Shown piece after piece: positions 1-11,065 of a DNA stretch of 64,000 nt; position 1 is the stretch's first letter, and each line of letters starts with the position of its first letter. The position numbers were made by a program, and so were the translations under genes. The notes under the pieces are model-generated. The model ran no database searches and was not told the DNA's origin. It saw nothing but the letters and a program-made list of their open reading frames with translations. The DNA is from Rhizopus arrhizus (taxonomy: Eukaryota; Mucoromycota; Mucoromycetes; Mucorales; Rhizopodaceae): positions 62,001 through 126,000 of the forward strand of contig JAKZZE010000013.1 in assembly GCA_024220505.1 (NCBI GenBank), in the 5' to 3' direction.

Positions 1-737
1 GTTCAGCAATAAACGTCCTTGTATCAATGGGTTTTAATTCTAGGCGTAAAAAGAAGCAGCCTCTTTTAACTAATAACCACCGCAAGCAGAGGTTAGCATG
101 GGCAAAGAAGTATCAAAACTGGTCTATACAACAGTGGCATCAAGTAGTGTTCTCCGATGAAACGAAAATTAACATTTGGGGATCTGATGGCTGCAGATAC
201 TATTGGACCCAGTCTGGTGATGTCCTTCGTCCACACCACATAGATCTTTCAGTGAAGCATGGTGGCGGCAAATTGGTAATGTGGGGATGTATAACCAGTG
301 AGGGATCAGGATATGCGTGCCAGGTATACGATGGTACTATGGACTCCTTGGTGTACCAGCATATTCTTGGAGCAACTTACATGGAAACGCTGAAGTACTA
401 TGGTATGAACAAGCGCACTATTTACTTTTAACAAGATAATGACCCAAAGCACAAGTCGAAACCAACAATGTCATGGCTCCAACAAAACAAGGTCCAGTAC
501 ATTAACGATTGGCCACCTAATAGTCCGGATCTGAATCCTATAGAGCATGTGTGGCATTTGCTGAAACTTAGGTTAAGCCTTTATGAACGAAAGGCCAGAA
601 ACATCGACGAGCTATGGGAACGAGTTGACTTTGAATGGAACAGGCTAGATAAAGATGATTGTAGAAGTTACATTGACAGCATGCCTGATCGCATAGCAGC
701 GGTACTCAAATCAAAAGGGAGATTTACTCGTTATTAA
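1..737 (+). pseudogene. Tc1/mariner transposase, C-terminal part, cut by window edge
   Basis: DDE transposase that would cut and paste a Tc1-like element at TA sites. The frame is already open at base 1, so the N-terminal DNA-binding part lies outside the window. Visible catalytic motifs are FSDETKINIWGSDG (first Asp), QDNDPKH (second Asp) and PDLNPIEHVW (Glu). I count about 35 residues between the second Asp and the Glu. A TAA at 429-431 interrupts the frame just before QDNDPKH, where relatives (including the copy at 15335) read Gln, so this copy is dead. The frame resumes and ends at 735-737 after a GRFTRY-like tail. It is a different subfamily from the copy at 14946-16592, with only moderate similarity. 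Confidence 0.9.
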
Positions 738-1000
738 ATAAATACTACCCATTTTATAATATAACGATTATAAAATTATTGCAACTATTTCCTCTTTTCT
801 TCCGCCATATGTTATCCTGATTAGTTTTATATGCGGGAAACGTAATACTCACTACCTAAGGTTACGCTCTATAGGCATGGCTTGGATGTCGTACGGAGTG
901 GAGGAGAAAAAAAAAAAGTTAAAAATTATTTTAGGGTAGGTTGTCCCTATTTTTTCACCTAGTGTATGTGATCGATAAGTCAAATAAAAGTTTTTTTTTT
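738..1000. other. Non-coding junction between Tc1 remnant and DIRS 3' end
   Basis: AT-rich DNA with a run of A at about 908-918 and of T at about 991-1002. It should hold the 3' terminal repeat of the Tc1 remnant and the 3' terminus of the DIRS element. The left Tc1 end is outside the window, so I cannot fix either boundary. Confidence 0.4.
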
Positions 1001-2185
1001 TTATGAGAATAAGTTTCGGAGCCAAGATAGCGATGACTGAGGGCGGGCGACCACCACATCTTCGTTGTTCACTTCGGCAACTGCCTGATTGTTTGTCCTA
1101 CGTAAATCAATCGTTGTTGCCTTCGTATCACACTTTGATGTGGTGGTAATGTTTTCCGTAGGTGAAAAAATTGAATCAGATATCTTGGAACTTTCTCTGT
1201 GAGAATTGAATGGCTTATAGTAGAATTTTTCAAACGTGTCGGATCTGGTTGACCAGTTTGCATGCTGTTTTATCTTTTGTATGGAGTTGCCTTATTGAAC
1301 TGCAAAAGTGCTGGCTGCTGATCGTAGTGAGTGTGCTTTGTATTTTCTAATGTCTATTCCAACTTCCTCCATGTTCGTCTTCACCCAGTTTGCTACGGTG
1401 CTTAGTAATACGGATTTTGTCGCACTTGCATCAAATATGTAGGCCAAAAACAGAGTATGGTTCTCGGGTAACTTGGAACGAAGGTGCTTTGTTTTCTCCA
1501 TAAAATAAAACAATGTTCTGACAGGACATACTGTTGATTTTTCGTTTGATGTTACTCCAATCTTTGATGTTTTATGTTGTGCTTCTTTAGGTTGCCTTGA
1601 CACCAGTGTTGCACCAGATAGGACCTTGTTTTGAAACTGGAAGTTGATGTCTCTATGTTGTAGTCTACCAAGGTCGGAACGCGGGCGCCACATGGTAGCA
1701 ATACCTAACAGGATCAGAGTCTTCTGTTGTAAAAGCTGTAAGGGAAGTTGATCATTTTCTCCCCAAGTTTTGACTCTTTCAATCAAGATTTGAATATCCC
1801 AAATTTCTTGTTCATGTTGTTCTGGAACTTTTACTGTTAACTTCCGTTTGGCTTTGAAGAATTCCGTGATGAGAGGTTGTTGAGATAAAGGCATCTGTTC
1901 CGGATGTAGAACGTTGTATACTGAAACAATTGCTGAGCGTATCACATTTAAGTATTGGCTTGAAAGGTGGTTGTGTTGAATCAAGAATTCAAGCGTTAAT
2001 TGCGGATTGTAATCTCTAGGATCCTTGTTATTCTTTTCACACCAATTTGTGTACACTCTCCAACCGTAATCGTAAGACTTGTTTGTGCTATTTCTGGTAC
2101 TGTAGGTGATAAATTCTCTTGCAGCTTCTGTTATTCCATCTTGCGACCTCCTCGTGTCGATAAGAACCATGCGATCAAAGTCCAT
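1001..2185 (-). pseudogene. DIRS tyrosine recombinase
   Basis: This enzyme would insert circular DIRS cDNA without a DDE integrase. The frame starts at ATG 2185 or 2170, overlaps the end of the RNase H/methyltransferase frame (stop at 2131) and runs to TAA at 1001-1003, about 394 codons. Visible catalytic positions are the first Arg in MWRPRSDLGRL, the HSLRSA box (His and second Arg), HANWSTRSDTF, and the Tyr in FEKFYYKP. An in-frame TAA at 1290-1292, shortly after HSLRSAASTFA, separates the catalytic Tyr from the rest. The protein made by this copy would therefore lack its nucleophile. Confidence 0.82.
1088..1150 (-). repeat. DIRS internal copy of the terminal inverted repeat
   Basis: 63 bases that are the reverse complement of 19645-19707, with one mismatch seen. 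They lie within the 3' end of the recombinase gene, which is typical of the overlap between coding and terminal repeat DNA in DIRS elements. Confidence 0.8.
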
Positions 2186-2997
2186 TGAGGGCTGATTTTC
2201 ATTTCTATTGGTGGTTTTATCATTTTCAATTTTCTTATCATTACCCACCAAAACTGGGACGGCCACAGTGGAGTCACCAACACTGCCTCTTCGACTTGGT
2301 GATGTACTAATTTCCTTATCACTTGAGGAATTTCTTTCCAAGGCGGATTTAGGTAGAGACCCTTCGACGGCCATTCTTGTTGGAAAGCATCTTGTGCACC
2401 TGCTTGTGGATCCGGTCGCAGGCTCCAATAGGTCGGTAATCGATGATTGTGGCGTGCTGCAAAAGCATCGATCTTCATTCTGCTTTTTCCCCACTTCTTC
2501 TGCAGATACCGGAACCATCTTGTCGGTAATGTCCATTCGTAAAGTGGAATCTTTTGACTGCTGAGCTTGTCCGCATTCGTGTTCTGAATCCCCGGTATGT
2601 GGTGATACTGGATATTCAAGCTGAATTTGTTGCACAGGTCTTGAACTTGTACTGCTAATTCTTGTAGATACTCGCTTGCTGTTCCTCCGGATTTCTTTAC
2701 GTATTTTAATGCAGTGAGACTGTCTGAATATATTCTTATTGTCGATCCTTGGAATCTTTCTGCGTGTAGTTGAATTGCAAAGACTATCGTCTGCAGTTCT
2801 CTTACATTGATTGGTGTTTGTTGTTCTAACTGTGTCCAGAAACCGCATGTTTGCACTTGAGGAGAGTGAATTCCCCATCCACTGTCGGAAGCGTCGACAA
2901 ATATGGTCGTGGCTGGTGTTTCTGTTTGCTCCTTCCGGATGGCTAGACCGTTCTTCTGTTCGATCCATGATGTCCACCAAGACAGTTTTACCATGCT

Positions 2998-3422
2998 TGT
3001 TGTATCCACACAACTAGTAAAGTGAACATTCATGGATAAACGAGAGATCTCCGCAATAGCCAACTCTGCCCTGTTGTCTCTATTGGCGTTCCCACGACTA
3101 TATCGGAACCTGATTATAACAACGGCAGTCTAATCCAATCTTATTCGATAATTATCGTTAGATCAATAATTTATCTACTTCATTGTCCCTTGATTCGTCA
3201 AGAAGACAGCGGCTATTGAGTATCTACTATCTTTCCTTTATCTTCCCATTCTTCCCACATCATTCTTTTAACCGATTAATTGAAATAGCGGTAAAGATCC
3301 AGACATCCAAAAAGTATAAATAGCCTCAAATGTTTTTATTAATAAAGCAATATATATAATCTTTAGTTTCACAACTATTATCTTTTTAGTTTTTGTCTTT
3401 TATTTTAATACTTGGCAAAACA
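2998..3422. mobile_element. Solo LTR, 425 bp, inserted in DIRS RT/RNase H
   Basis: Begins TGTTGTATCC and ends GGCAAAACA, flanked by the 5-bp duplication ATGCT (2993-2997 and 3423-3427). Removing it with one ATGCT copy joins RT to RNase H in frame. The same 425-bp LTR family occurs as a solo LTR in the LINE at 21866-22290, about 97% alike by eye. No internal retrotransposon DNA remains, so LTR-LTR recombination has removed it. Confidence 0.9.
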
Positions 3423-4290
3423 ATGCTCTGTGTACTCAACCTGCATTTGGCTTCCCAGTTGTTGTGAAAAACTTTCAGGCATCTTGCCAAATCTCTTTGA
3501 AGATAACGAATATGTAGAAGTACTTCTCCAATGGCTGGAATCATTGATGTGATTTTTCCCAGTAAACTCGCAATCCATCGGCAAGATTTCCGGCTGGTCG
3601 ATTGTTGTATCTGAGTAATCCTTGTCTTGAGTTTTTGGATTTTTTTGGTCGGCACTTGTATCTGCATGGTCTTGGTATTGAATAAGAACCCAAGGAATTC
3701 TTGTGAATGGGACGGTTCGAGAATGCTCTTCTGATAATTGATGATGAAACCTAGCAGTTCCAAATGACGTGTCACCTTCAAGCAAGTCTCCTCCATCTCT
3801 TTCTTGGATCGTGCCAATAGACAATTGTCGTCCAGGTAGTAAACTAACCGGATTCCTTGTTTGCGTAAAGGTTCGATCGCAAATCTCATCAGTTTTGAGA
3901 ATACACGGGGCGCCACACTGAGACCAAAAGCAAGTGATCGGTACTGGTAAACAATTCCTCAGTTTTGGAAAGTTAGGTATGGCCGAGAATTCTCGTGAAT
4001 CGGTACAACTACATACGCTTCCTTTAAATCTATTTTGCAAATCCAATCGTTCGGTTCGATTAGTTCGCGTAAAGCTAGAACACCCTCCATCTTGAAATGT
4101 TGACATTGGATGAATTTGTTCAGTGATTGACAATCTAGAATCGGACGACGTTTGTTTGTCTCCTGAATTGTAAAGAAATTCGACAGGAACTGCTTGTTTT
4201 GGGTAAGTGAAATTTCGATTATACCTGATTTCATAAATGTGTCTACTGCAACATCCACCGCCTGTTGTTCCGTATTTGACAAGTTGAGAG

Positions 4291-5331
4291 TGTTTTAATC
4301 GCAAGATTAAATAAAAAATTAAACAAAAAAACAATAGCAGCAATATAAAATTAAAATCCTTCTTTATTGCAGATTTCTTTATATTGCGAAAGGCCTCGCT
4401 TTATGGATAAAAAGTTGGCATCTATTTATATTCTTTGTGAGCGTAGATATAAAAGATATAGACTCGGTCACGATGTCGTGCTGAAGAACCAATGATTAAG
4501 CTAAAACTTGTCGATGTTCTAATATATGCATCTGAAATTGAACAATAGAAATAATAACCAGTCAATTAACTTTGATCTAATTGTTGTAGAAAAGCGTCTG
4601 ATCATAACGGACATTGAATAATCACAACTAAAAGAAGTATATTAAAATTGATAAAAGATAATAATTTAAATCTTTATCAAATAAAATATAACCTTCTTCT
4701 TTTTATATAAAACTATCACAATTAGATTCATTCTATAAAGTAAACATGAACAATAAATAAGTCATGACCTTTACTATTCATCATTTCTGTAAATGAATAA
4801 TAATGGATCAGGTACCTAGTCAACTTTGATCTGACTGGAGGCATTTCATATAAATATATCTTTCCTCTCAATGAAGACGGGACAATTCTCCCAGATCAGT
4901 TAAAGAACAATAAGATCTATAAAACAACGAATTAAAAATTTTCATAATCGATTCAGTGATCATTCTTCAATCAAACATGTCAATTATTGGATCTACGCTC
5001 ATAACTATTCATTTACCCGCCAACTGATAGAAGAATATAAATAGTAGACTTTGTAATGATTTCTTTTTAACAATTAAGATTGTCTTAAATAAAGTTCAGT
5101 CTCAAAAAGTATTCTTTGGTTTTTATCGCTACCTTAATTACTTTACCAGAACATAACACTAATTACTTTTGGGGTTGACAATTAATTAGACTCTCTAGGA
5201 TGACAGATATTGATCTTATTGTTCTAAATTTGGAAAAGTGTGGAATTGTTCAATCATAGTTTAATCTTTTGTGTATCGTTATTTATTTTAATACAACTGA
5301 TATCATATAGAAAATAACTATGTTTACAACA
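4291..5331. mobile_element. Solo LTR, about 459 bp, interrupted by a second solo LTR
   Basis: Begins TGTTTTAATC and ends TTTACAACA, flanked by GAGAG (4286-4290 and 5332-5336). It splits the DIRS RT just after WKCKTL, and its removal restores the frame. It is itself split by the LTR at 4582-5158. Without that insert it is about 459 bp. I do not see a full-length element of this family in the window. Confidence 0.82.
4582..5158 (+). mobile_element. Solo LTR of the element D family, nested in another solo LTR
   Basis: 577 bp beginning TGTTGTAGAA and ending ACATAACA, flanked by CTAAT (4577-4581 and 5159-5163). By eye it is closely related to the 580-bp LTRs of element D (24326-24905 and 29745-30324), in the opposite orientation to them in the window. 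It shows the D family was active before or alongside the intact D copy. Confidence 0.88.
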
Positions 5332-5669
5332 GAGAGTCTTGCATTTCCAAGGACGAGGTGGAGAGATCCATTGTAGTTTGTAACCTTGTGAAATTACTGA
5401 AATAGGCCAGTTGTGTTTGATTTGTGTTTTCCAACGTTGAACAAAGTGGCTTAATCTTCCTCCTGGTTGGATTCCATCTAAGGGAATTGTGTAATGCTGA
5501 GTCTGGACTTTCTTTGTCAATTCGTGAAATTTGACAGGGGTTGTGTTGCTTGGGTTGTTGTTTGGGTTGGTGGTCTCCTGGGGGTACCTGACCACGTCCT
5601 CTGCCTCGACCAAAAAAAGATCCTGATCCTCTGGCTCTGTTGGAAAACCCGAAAGATCTTCTTCGGGAG

Positions 5670-6010
5670 TGTCATGTTTTGACATGTCAATAAGATACAG
5701 TCTTATCATTCTGGACTAAATCTTTACAAATGAGTTTGAATAAGAATAGAACCTGATAATTATCACTGCCCTAAACAGCCAAGTTTCACTTTCATCTCAA
5801 CAGTTGATTATTAACATCAGTCTATAAAATTTTTCTTATACATGTCAAATCATATCGGTCGTAACTATTTTTGTCATCTAATCTCAGGTCTTGCTCAACT
5901 AATATAAATAGCCTTGAAATCTTTCTTTAATAAAAGTATTCGACTTTAGAACTATTGTTCGGTCTCGTTAATTCTTCTTTGTCTTATTTTTGAATACTTA
6001 AAACACTTCA
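5670..6010 (+). repeat. 5' LTR of element A
   Basis: 341 bp, starts TGTCATG and ends CACTTCA. Contains a TATAAATAG-like box at about 5902, followed by AATAAAAG. The 3' copy at 18068 differs by about four transitions or clustered changes near the end. Confidence 0.9.
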
Positions 6011-6027
6011 TTTTTTTTAACGAATTC
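6011..6027 (+). promoter_or_regulatory. Candidate primer region of element A (LTR, 11 nt, GAATTC)
   Basis: Directly after the 5' LTR there is a T-rich stretch, then GAATTC starting 12 bases in. There is no TGG expected of a tRNA-complementary primer site. The same spacing occurs in elements C and D. Confidence 0.45.
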
Positions 6028-6057
6028 TGAACCTCTAATAACAAAAAAAAAGCAAAT

Positions 6058-9000
6058 ATGGCTAACGAAGATCAATCTCCTAACACTTTTACTCATGGTG
6101 AAACTGATGTGTTTAGAACAAACATAGAGGAGGCATCAAAAGCTATCGAAGATACTGAAATGGCCAATGCAGAAGAAACACCATCTCTTATGGCAACAAA
6201 CTTGGTATCAAATGATGATAAACCCGTTGACGCTGTTATGGGTTTGAGGGTTAATTTAGAAGAGCTTAGACAGCAAATTGCTAGGGCTGTGGTATCTGGT
6301 GCCTCACAAGAACAGCTCTCAAAGTTACAGGAACAAGCAGTCAGCATCAAAAACTGTATTATGTTCTTGGACGAAGCACAGGCTTTTTGCGTTTCACCTC
6401 CCATACCTACAGGTGATATAATCCTTGGTCCTGGCCATGCTACGAATGTTTCTCATCCTCGCTCTTCTCATGTCATCCCACCTGACCTTCCAATCTGGCA
6501 GTGGCAGGGTAATATTTGGAGAAAAGAAGCGGAAGCACATGATTCTGTAGAAGATTTGCTCGATACCTTTGCTCTGATCGTTGAATCAAATGGTCTATCC
6601 ATAGATTCTAGCTGGTCTCGTTTGGTTCCTATCAAAATGAACAGAGATCAGCGATCTTGGTTCAATGAAGTACTCAAAGGTCGCAACTTGGTTTGGTCTG
6701 AAGTCAGAAAGATCATAGTCAAAACATACGCTGCACAGGACGTAGCTCAAGAGTTAGAGTATATGGATCAGCTGTTATCTCTTAAAATGGCTGCAGCAGA
6801 ATCCATAGAAGCCTTCACTGATCGATTCCAAAGAATCCGTAGAGCAGCCAAATGGGACGATGACATCAAGACTGCCACCATATACAAGCGAGCTTTACCA
6901 GCATTTTTGCGTCAAGAGGTCTCTCGCTCCTTGTTGAACCTAGGAAGAGAGCAGCAAGACTCTGTCGCAAAAGTCGCTGCCAAAGCCAGGATGGTATTGT
7001 CATCCAACTTGTGTTCCGAGGTTAGCCCATCACCTCGACAAGACTCTGCCCCCGTCAAGTCTTCATCTTTGTCTCTCTCATCAAATGGAACAGAGGCATC
7101 TAAGTACAACCCTAGGAACTCACATTTGTTGAGCAACTTACAGGGTATAACTAAGAAGTCCTCTTCTCCTGGCAACATCAAAAACAAATTCCATTGTGCT
7201 ATCCATGGCCCGGCCAATCATCCTACAGATAAGTGCAACAAGTACAAGGATTTGTTGAACAGAAGCCCTCCGTTGGTGAACCCTTCGTCCGCTACAAATA
7301 ACTCGTCAATGTCCTTTGTATCTGTTGCCAAAAGGTGTTATCGTTGCTCTGGTAATGTTCCATGGTCCAGGGAACATGCGGCTAACTGTCCACGGGACAA
7401 GCCCTATCACGGTCCAACTAAGGCCATCCGTTCCGTTCGCTTGGATACCTCAAGATCCAATGGTAACAAGCCTAACCTCACCATCACTCCTCAAGCTAGA
7501 CCGCAACAGGCATCTTTCAAGGTGTCTAGTGGTGATAGCAACTTGATGGACGTAGATGACGAGGGTTATCCAGTGAACTATGATTGTAAGAAATTAACAA
7601 ACCAGAATGAAGTGTTTAAAAGTACTAACCATTCTTTAATTGTACCTATCACTATAGAGAATGTGAACACTATGGCCCTGGTTGATAGTGGTTCCTCTTT
7701 TAGCTCGATAGACACAAAATTTGTTAATAAATATAATATTGCAGTTGATAGAAATGTATCTGGTTCCGTTATACTTGCTACAAGTGATAATGTTAGTAAA
7801 CGTTTCGGTACAACCAAATTTCCATTAAGTGTTATTAACGGTGATAATGATAAAAATCTTATTCATACATCCCATTCTTTTGAAGTCCTTCCTCTTTCCT
7901 TGGATACTGAAGTTGTAATAGGGTTAGATCTGATGCACAAGTTAAACATTCTTGTTACCAACTTAGCTATCAGACATCCTAATCTTGCACCAGTTATTGA
8001 CAAAGAGATTACGGATGATACACCTGAACCTAACAAAGCTCCTTTCGGTACACCTGAGCAACAAGCTCATTTCCATAATGCTGTTAAACCATTTGTTGAT
8101 CAAAATGCCTTAATACCAAAGAATTCATTTTGTACTGTACCCGAGTCAGTTATACGTTTAGAAACTGTTAAAGGAAAAACTGCTTACCGTGCACCATATC
8201 GTACTCCTTTTAAATTACTACCAATCATGCGTGAATGTATTGACACTTGGTTAAAGGATGAAGTTATTGAACGTGCATCACCTAATTCAGATTGGAATTC
8301 TCCTTTAACATTGGCACCTAAGAAAGACTTGCTTGGTAATCTCACAGGACATCGACCCTGTCTTGATCCTCGCTTGCTAAATTCTATTCTTGTGTCAAAT
8401 GATAGACATCCTATTCCAAAGATTGAAGAGATTTTCGATCGATTACAAGGATCAACTATTTTTACCACTCTTGACCTTCGACAAGCATTTCATCGATTCC
8501 AAATCTATGAGCCTGATCGTATTAAGACCACATTCACTTTTGAAGGTCAACAATACCAATTTAGAGGTTGTCCATTTGGTTTGAAACATATTGCTTCCCG
8601 TTATCAACGAGTGATTAATATAGTGTTACGTGATTTACCTTATGCACAGGCTTTTGTTGATGATATCATCATATTTTCCAAGTCTTATGAGGAACACATC
8701 ACACATGTGCAAAACATAATTCAGAGATTAACTAAAGTGAATTTGATCCTTAACCCAGACAAGTGTCATTTTGCGCAGTCTACTGTTTACTTGCTTGGTT
8801 TCTGTGTTGATGCCAAAGGGTCTCGACTCGATCCTCGTAAAGTTACAAACGCTTTGACTTGGCCTAGACCTGCATCTGGAAAAGAGATTCAACGCTTTTT
8901 AGGACTGGTAAATTATTTTAGAAAATACTTGCCAAATATTTCTGAAGTCACTGCACCTTTGGACAAATTACGTTTCGAAGGTAAACTTGATAAACTTTGG

Positions 9001-10923
9001 ACATCTGAACAAGAAAGAGCTTTTGAAAAGATCAAGGCATTATTGTCTTCTGCGCCACTTCTTCATCATCCAGATCTAGAACAACCTTTTTATGTTGCTA
9101 CTGATGCTAGTAACTATTCAATTGGTGCTGTTCTTTACCAAGTTATCAAAAATGAGACTCGATATATCGGTTTCATGGCACGCTCACTTTCTACATCTGA
9201 AAAGAATTATTCTACCACTAAACGTGAGCTATTAGCAGTGATATTTGCACTAAAGAAGTTTCATCCATTTTTGTGGGGTAATCCATTCACCTTATACACT
9301 GATCACAAGGCCTTGACTTATCTCCACACCCAGCCTGTAGCTAATGCTATGATGATCAATTGGCTGGACACTATACTGGATTATAACTTCAAAATCATCC
9401 ATCGACCTGGTATTCAAAATATTCTACCAGATGCTTTGTCGCGTCTTTTCGAACCTGAAAAAACGCTGGAGGGGGATAATAAAACCATCAAAACAATCGT
9501 CACTTCCCAAATTATCAATTCTAACGGATCAATTCTTACATCCAGAATGATGATGCCTGCTGACTTGATGACCCCAGCACCAGAAGACAGACAAAAGCTA
9601 CTCATGGATACACATTTAGAGGGACACCGTGGAGCTCAAGCAATCGTAACAGCTTTACATAGTGATGGTATTCACTGGACAAAGCTCAAGGAAGATGCAC
9701 TTGAAATAATACGTAGTTGTCCTGATTGCCAAAAATTCAATATAGCAAAGCACGGATACAATCCCTTGACCTCAATCTATGCTGATGCACCTTGGGATCA
9801 CATCTGTATCGACACAGCCGGACCTTTCCCTACTTCAGTACAAGGTAATCAATACATCCTTCTGGTAGTAGACGTCTTTACACGATATTGTGTACTCAAA
9901 GCCTTGCCCGATAAATCTTCTCTCACTATTGCACTTGCATTAAGGAATATCTTATCGCTCTTTGGTCGACCAAAAATTATCCAAAGTGATAATGGTACTG
10001 AGTATGTCAATGAACTCGTCAGACTGTATGTTGAATCATCCGGTATTGATCATCGTCTCATATCAGCTTATCATCCCCGAGCTAACGGTATAGTTGAACG
10101 ATGGGTTGGCAAAGCAAAGAATATTTTGCACAAAAGATTACAAGGCAGAACTGAGGATTGGGACTTGTACGTTGACAGTACCCAAGAAGCCCTCAACAAT
10201 ACGCATACAGCTTTACACGGCACTAGACCTTTCTCATTGATGTTTGCAAGACGTCCCAATGAAAACAAGGATTATAATAACGTGCTGGACAAAACTAAAT
10301 CGCCTGAAACGATGAAACAGTTAGAAACTAGAATTAACGAGTTTAATGACACTGTCTTACCTGCTATTCGTGAAAAAATAAAAACTTCACAAGCTGCTTC
10401 TCGAGACAAGTTCAACCAAACTCACAGAATTCTATCCGATATCCCCACTGGTAGTCAAGTCACGCTCAAGAATGTAAACCGTGTTGCAAAAAGTGATCCC
10501 CTCTACGTTGGTAATTACACTGTCAAAAGAAAAACTCAAGGTGGTTCATATGTGTTGGTTGATGCAACTGGAGCACTCTTACCAAGAGATGTACCTCCAT
10601 CGCAAATAAAGGTTATTTCCCAGGAAGTATCCTTATCCAATACTGATCAATCTGAATCATACGATGTTGAGGCAGTTCTACACCATAAGGGATCACCGGG
10701 TAATTACTTATATAAAGTTCGATGGAAAGGTTATGGAGAAGAAGATGACACTTGGGAACCGGCTAGTCATTTCCATGATTACAGACCGATCCAAAAATAT
10801 TGGTCACGTCTAAGTGAACAAGAACCAGCGCGCGAGGTTCAACTTGTTCCTAAAAAAGATACAACCAAGAAAAGAAAAAACGTGCATCGCAGTGTAACTA
10901 ACTCTAAAAGAAACAGACGTTAA
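6058..10923 (+). CDS. Element A Gag-Pol polyprotein with chromodomain
   Basis: A single 1621-residue frame, so Gag and Pol are fused without a frameshift. Gag occupies roughly residues 1-500 and ends in two Cys/His clusters (CAIHGPANHPTDKC and CYRCSGNVPW...HAANC). Then come the protease (VDSGSSFSS, about 541), reverse transcriptase (FVDDIIIFS, about 864), RNase H (VATDASNYS, about 1013) and integrase with its HHCC zinc site (HLEGHRGAQ ... CPDCQKF, about 1186-1225) and D-D-E residues (CIDTAGPF, QSDNGTEYV, NGIVERW). A chromodomain (VRWKGYGEEDDTWEP, about 1550) forms the C-terminus and in this clade is thought to steer integration to chromatin. No stops or frameshifts are visible, so the protein could be functional. 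Start: first ATG after the LTR, 47 bases in. Confidence 0.93.
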   Translation: MANEDQSPNTFTHGETDVFRTNIEEASKAIEDTEMANAEETPSLMATNLVSNDDKPVDAVMGLRVNLEELRQQIARAVVSGASQEQLSKLQEQAVSIKNCIMFLDEAQAFCVSPPIPTGDIILGPGHATNVSHPRSSHVIPPDLPIWQWQGNIWRKEAEAHDSVEDLLDTFALIVESNGLSIDSSWSRLVPIKMNRDQRSWFNEVLKGRNLVWSEVRKIIVKTYAAQDVAQELEYMDQLLSLKMAAAESIEAFTDRFQRIRRAAKWDDDIKTATIYKRALPAFLRQEVSRSLLNLGREQQDSVAKVAAKARMVLSSNLCSEVSPSPRQDSAPVKSSSLSLSSNGTEASKYNPRNSHLLSNLQGITKKSSSPGNIKNKFHCAIHGPANHPTDKCNKYKDLLNRSPPLVNPSSATNNSSMSFVSVAKRCYRCSGNVPWSREHAANCPRDKPYHGPTKAIRSVRLDTSRSNGNKPNLTITPQARPQQASFKVSSGDSNLMDVDDEGYPVNYDCKKLTNQNEVFKSTNHSLIVPITIENVNTMALVDSGSSFSSIDTKFVNKYNIAVDRNVSGSVILATSDNVSKRFGTTKFPLSVINGDNDKNLIHTSHSFEVLPLSLDTEVVIGLDLMHKLNILVTNLAIRHPNLAPVIDKEITDDTPEPNKAPFGTPEQQAHFHNAVKPFVDQNALIPKNSFCTVPESVIRLETVKGKTAYRAPYRTPFKLLPIMRECIDTWLKDEVIERASPNSDWNSPLTLAPKKDLLGNLTGHRPCLDPRLLNSILVSNDRHPIPKIEEIFDRLQGSTIFTTLDLRQAFHRFQIYEPDRIKTTFTFEGQQYQFRGCPFGLKHIASRYQRVINIVLRDLPYAQAFVDDIIIFSKSYEEHITHVQNIIQRLTKVNLILNPDKCHFAQSTVYLLGFCVDAKGSRLDPRKVTNALTWPRPASGKEIQRFLGLVNYFRKYLPNISEVTAPLDKLRFEGKLDKLWTSEQERAFEKIKALLSSAPLLHHPDLEQPFYVATDASNYSIGAVLYQVIKNETRYIGFMARSLSTSEKNYSTTKRELLAVIFALKKFHPFLWGNPFTLYTDHKALTYLHTQPVANAMMINWLDTILDYNFKIIHRPGIQNILPDALSRLFEPEKTLEGDNKTIKTIVTSQIINSNGSILTSRMMMPADLMTPAPEDRQKLLMDTHLEGHRGAQAIVTALHSDGIHWTKLKEDALEIIRSCPDCQKFNIAKHGYNPLTSIYADAPWDHICIDTAGPFPTSVQGNQYILLVVDVFTRYCVLKALPDKSSLTIALALRNILSLFGRPKIIQSDNGTEYVNELVRLYVESSGIDHRLISAYHPRANGIVERWVGKAKNILHKRLQGRTEDWDLYVDSTQEALNNTHTALHGTRPFSLMFARRPNENKDYNNVLDKTKSPETMKQLETRINEFNDTVLPAIREKIKTSQAASRDKFNQTHRILSDIPTGSQVTLKNVNRVAKSDPLYVGNYTVKRKTQGGSYVLVDATGALLPRDVPPSQIKVISQEVSLSNTDQSESYDVEAVLHHKGSPGNYLYKVRWKGYGEEDDTWEPASHFHDYRPIQKYWSRLSEQEPAREVQLVPKKDTTKKRKNVHRSVTNSKRNRR

Positions 10924-11065
10924 TACATTGACCTTCTTCCACCAACTTTCATTAACTATACATATACGTTACCAGCAAATTACGCAATTATAAAATATTT
11001 ACAAGGATAGTAAAAAATGAATTTTTTTCTCATACCTTAATATTTTTCAATATGCACATTTGTAC
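10924..11065 (+). other. Element A 3' non-coding region, first part
   Basis: AT-rich DNA between the Gag-Pol stop and the insertion point of element B. It ends with the target sequence TGTAC (11061-11065) and continues at 17787. Confidence 0.7.

Noticed and set aside
1292..3013. 573-codon minus-strand open frame as one protein
   Set aside because: Only its C-terminal part (from about 2185) is the recombinase; the rest is a shadow of the RNase H/methyltransferase frame.
5254..5709. Stand-alone small gene on the minus strand
   Set aside because: Its middle is DIRS Gag/RT-lead sequence; both ends are LTR sequence of the 4291-5331 repeat and of element A.
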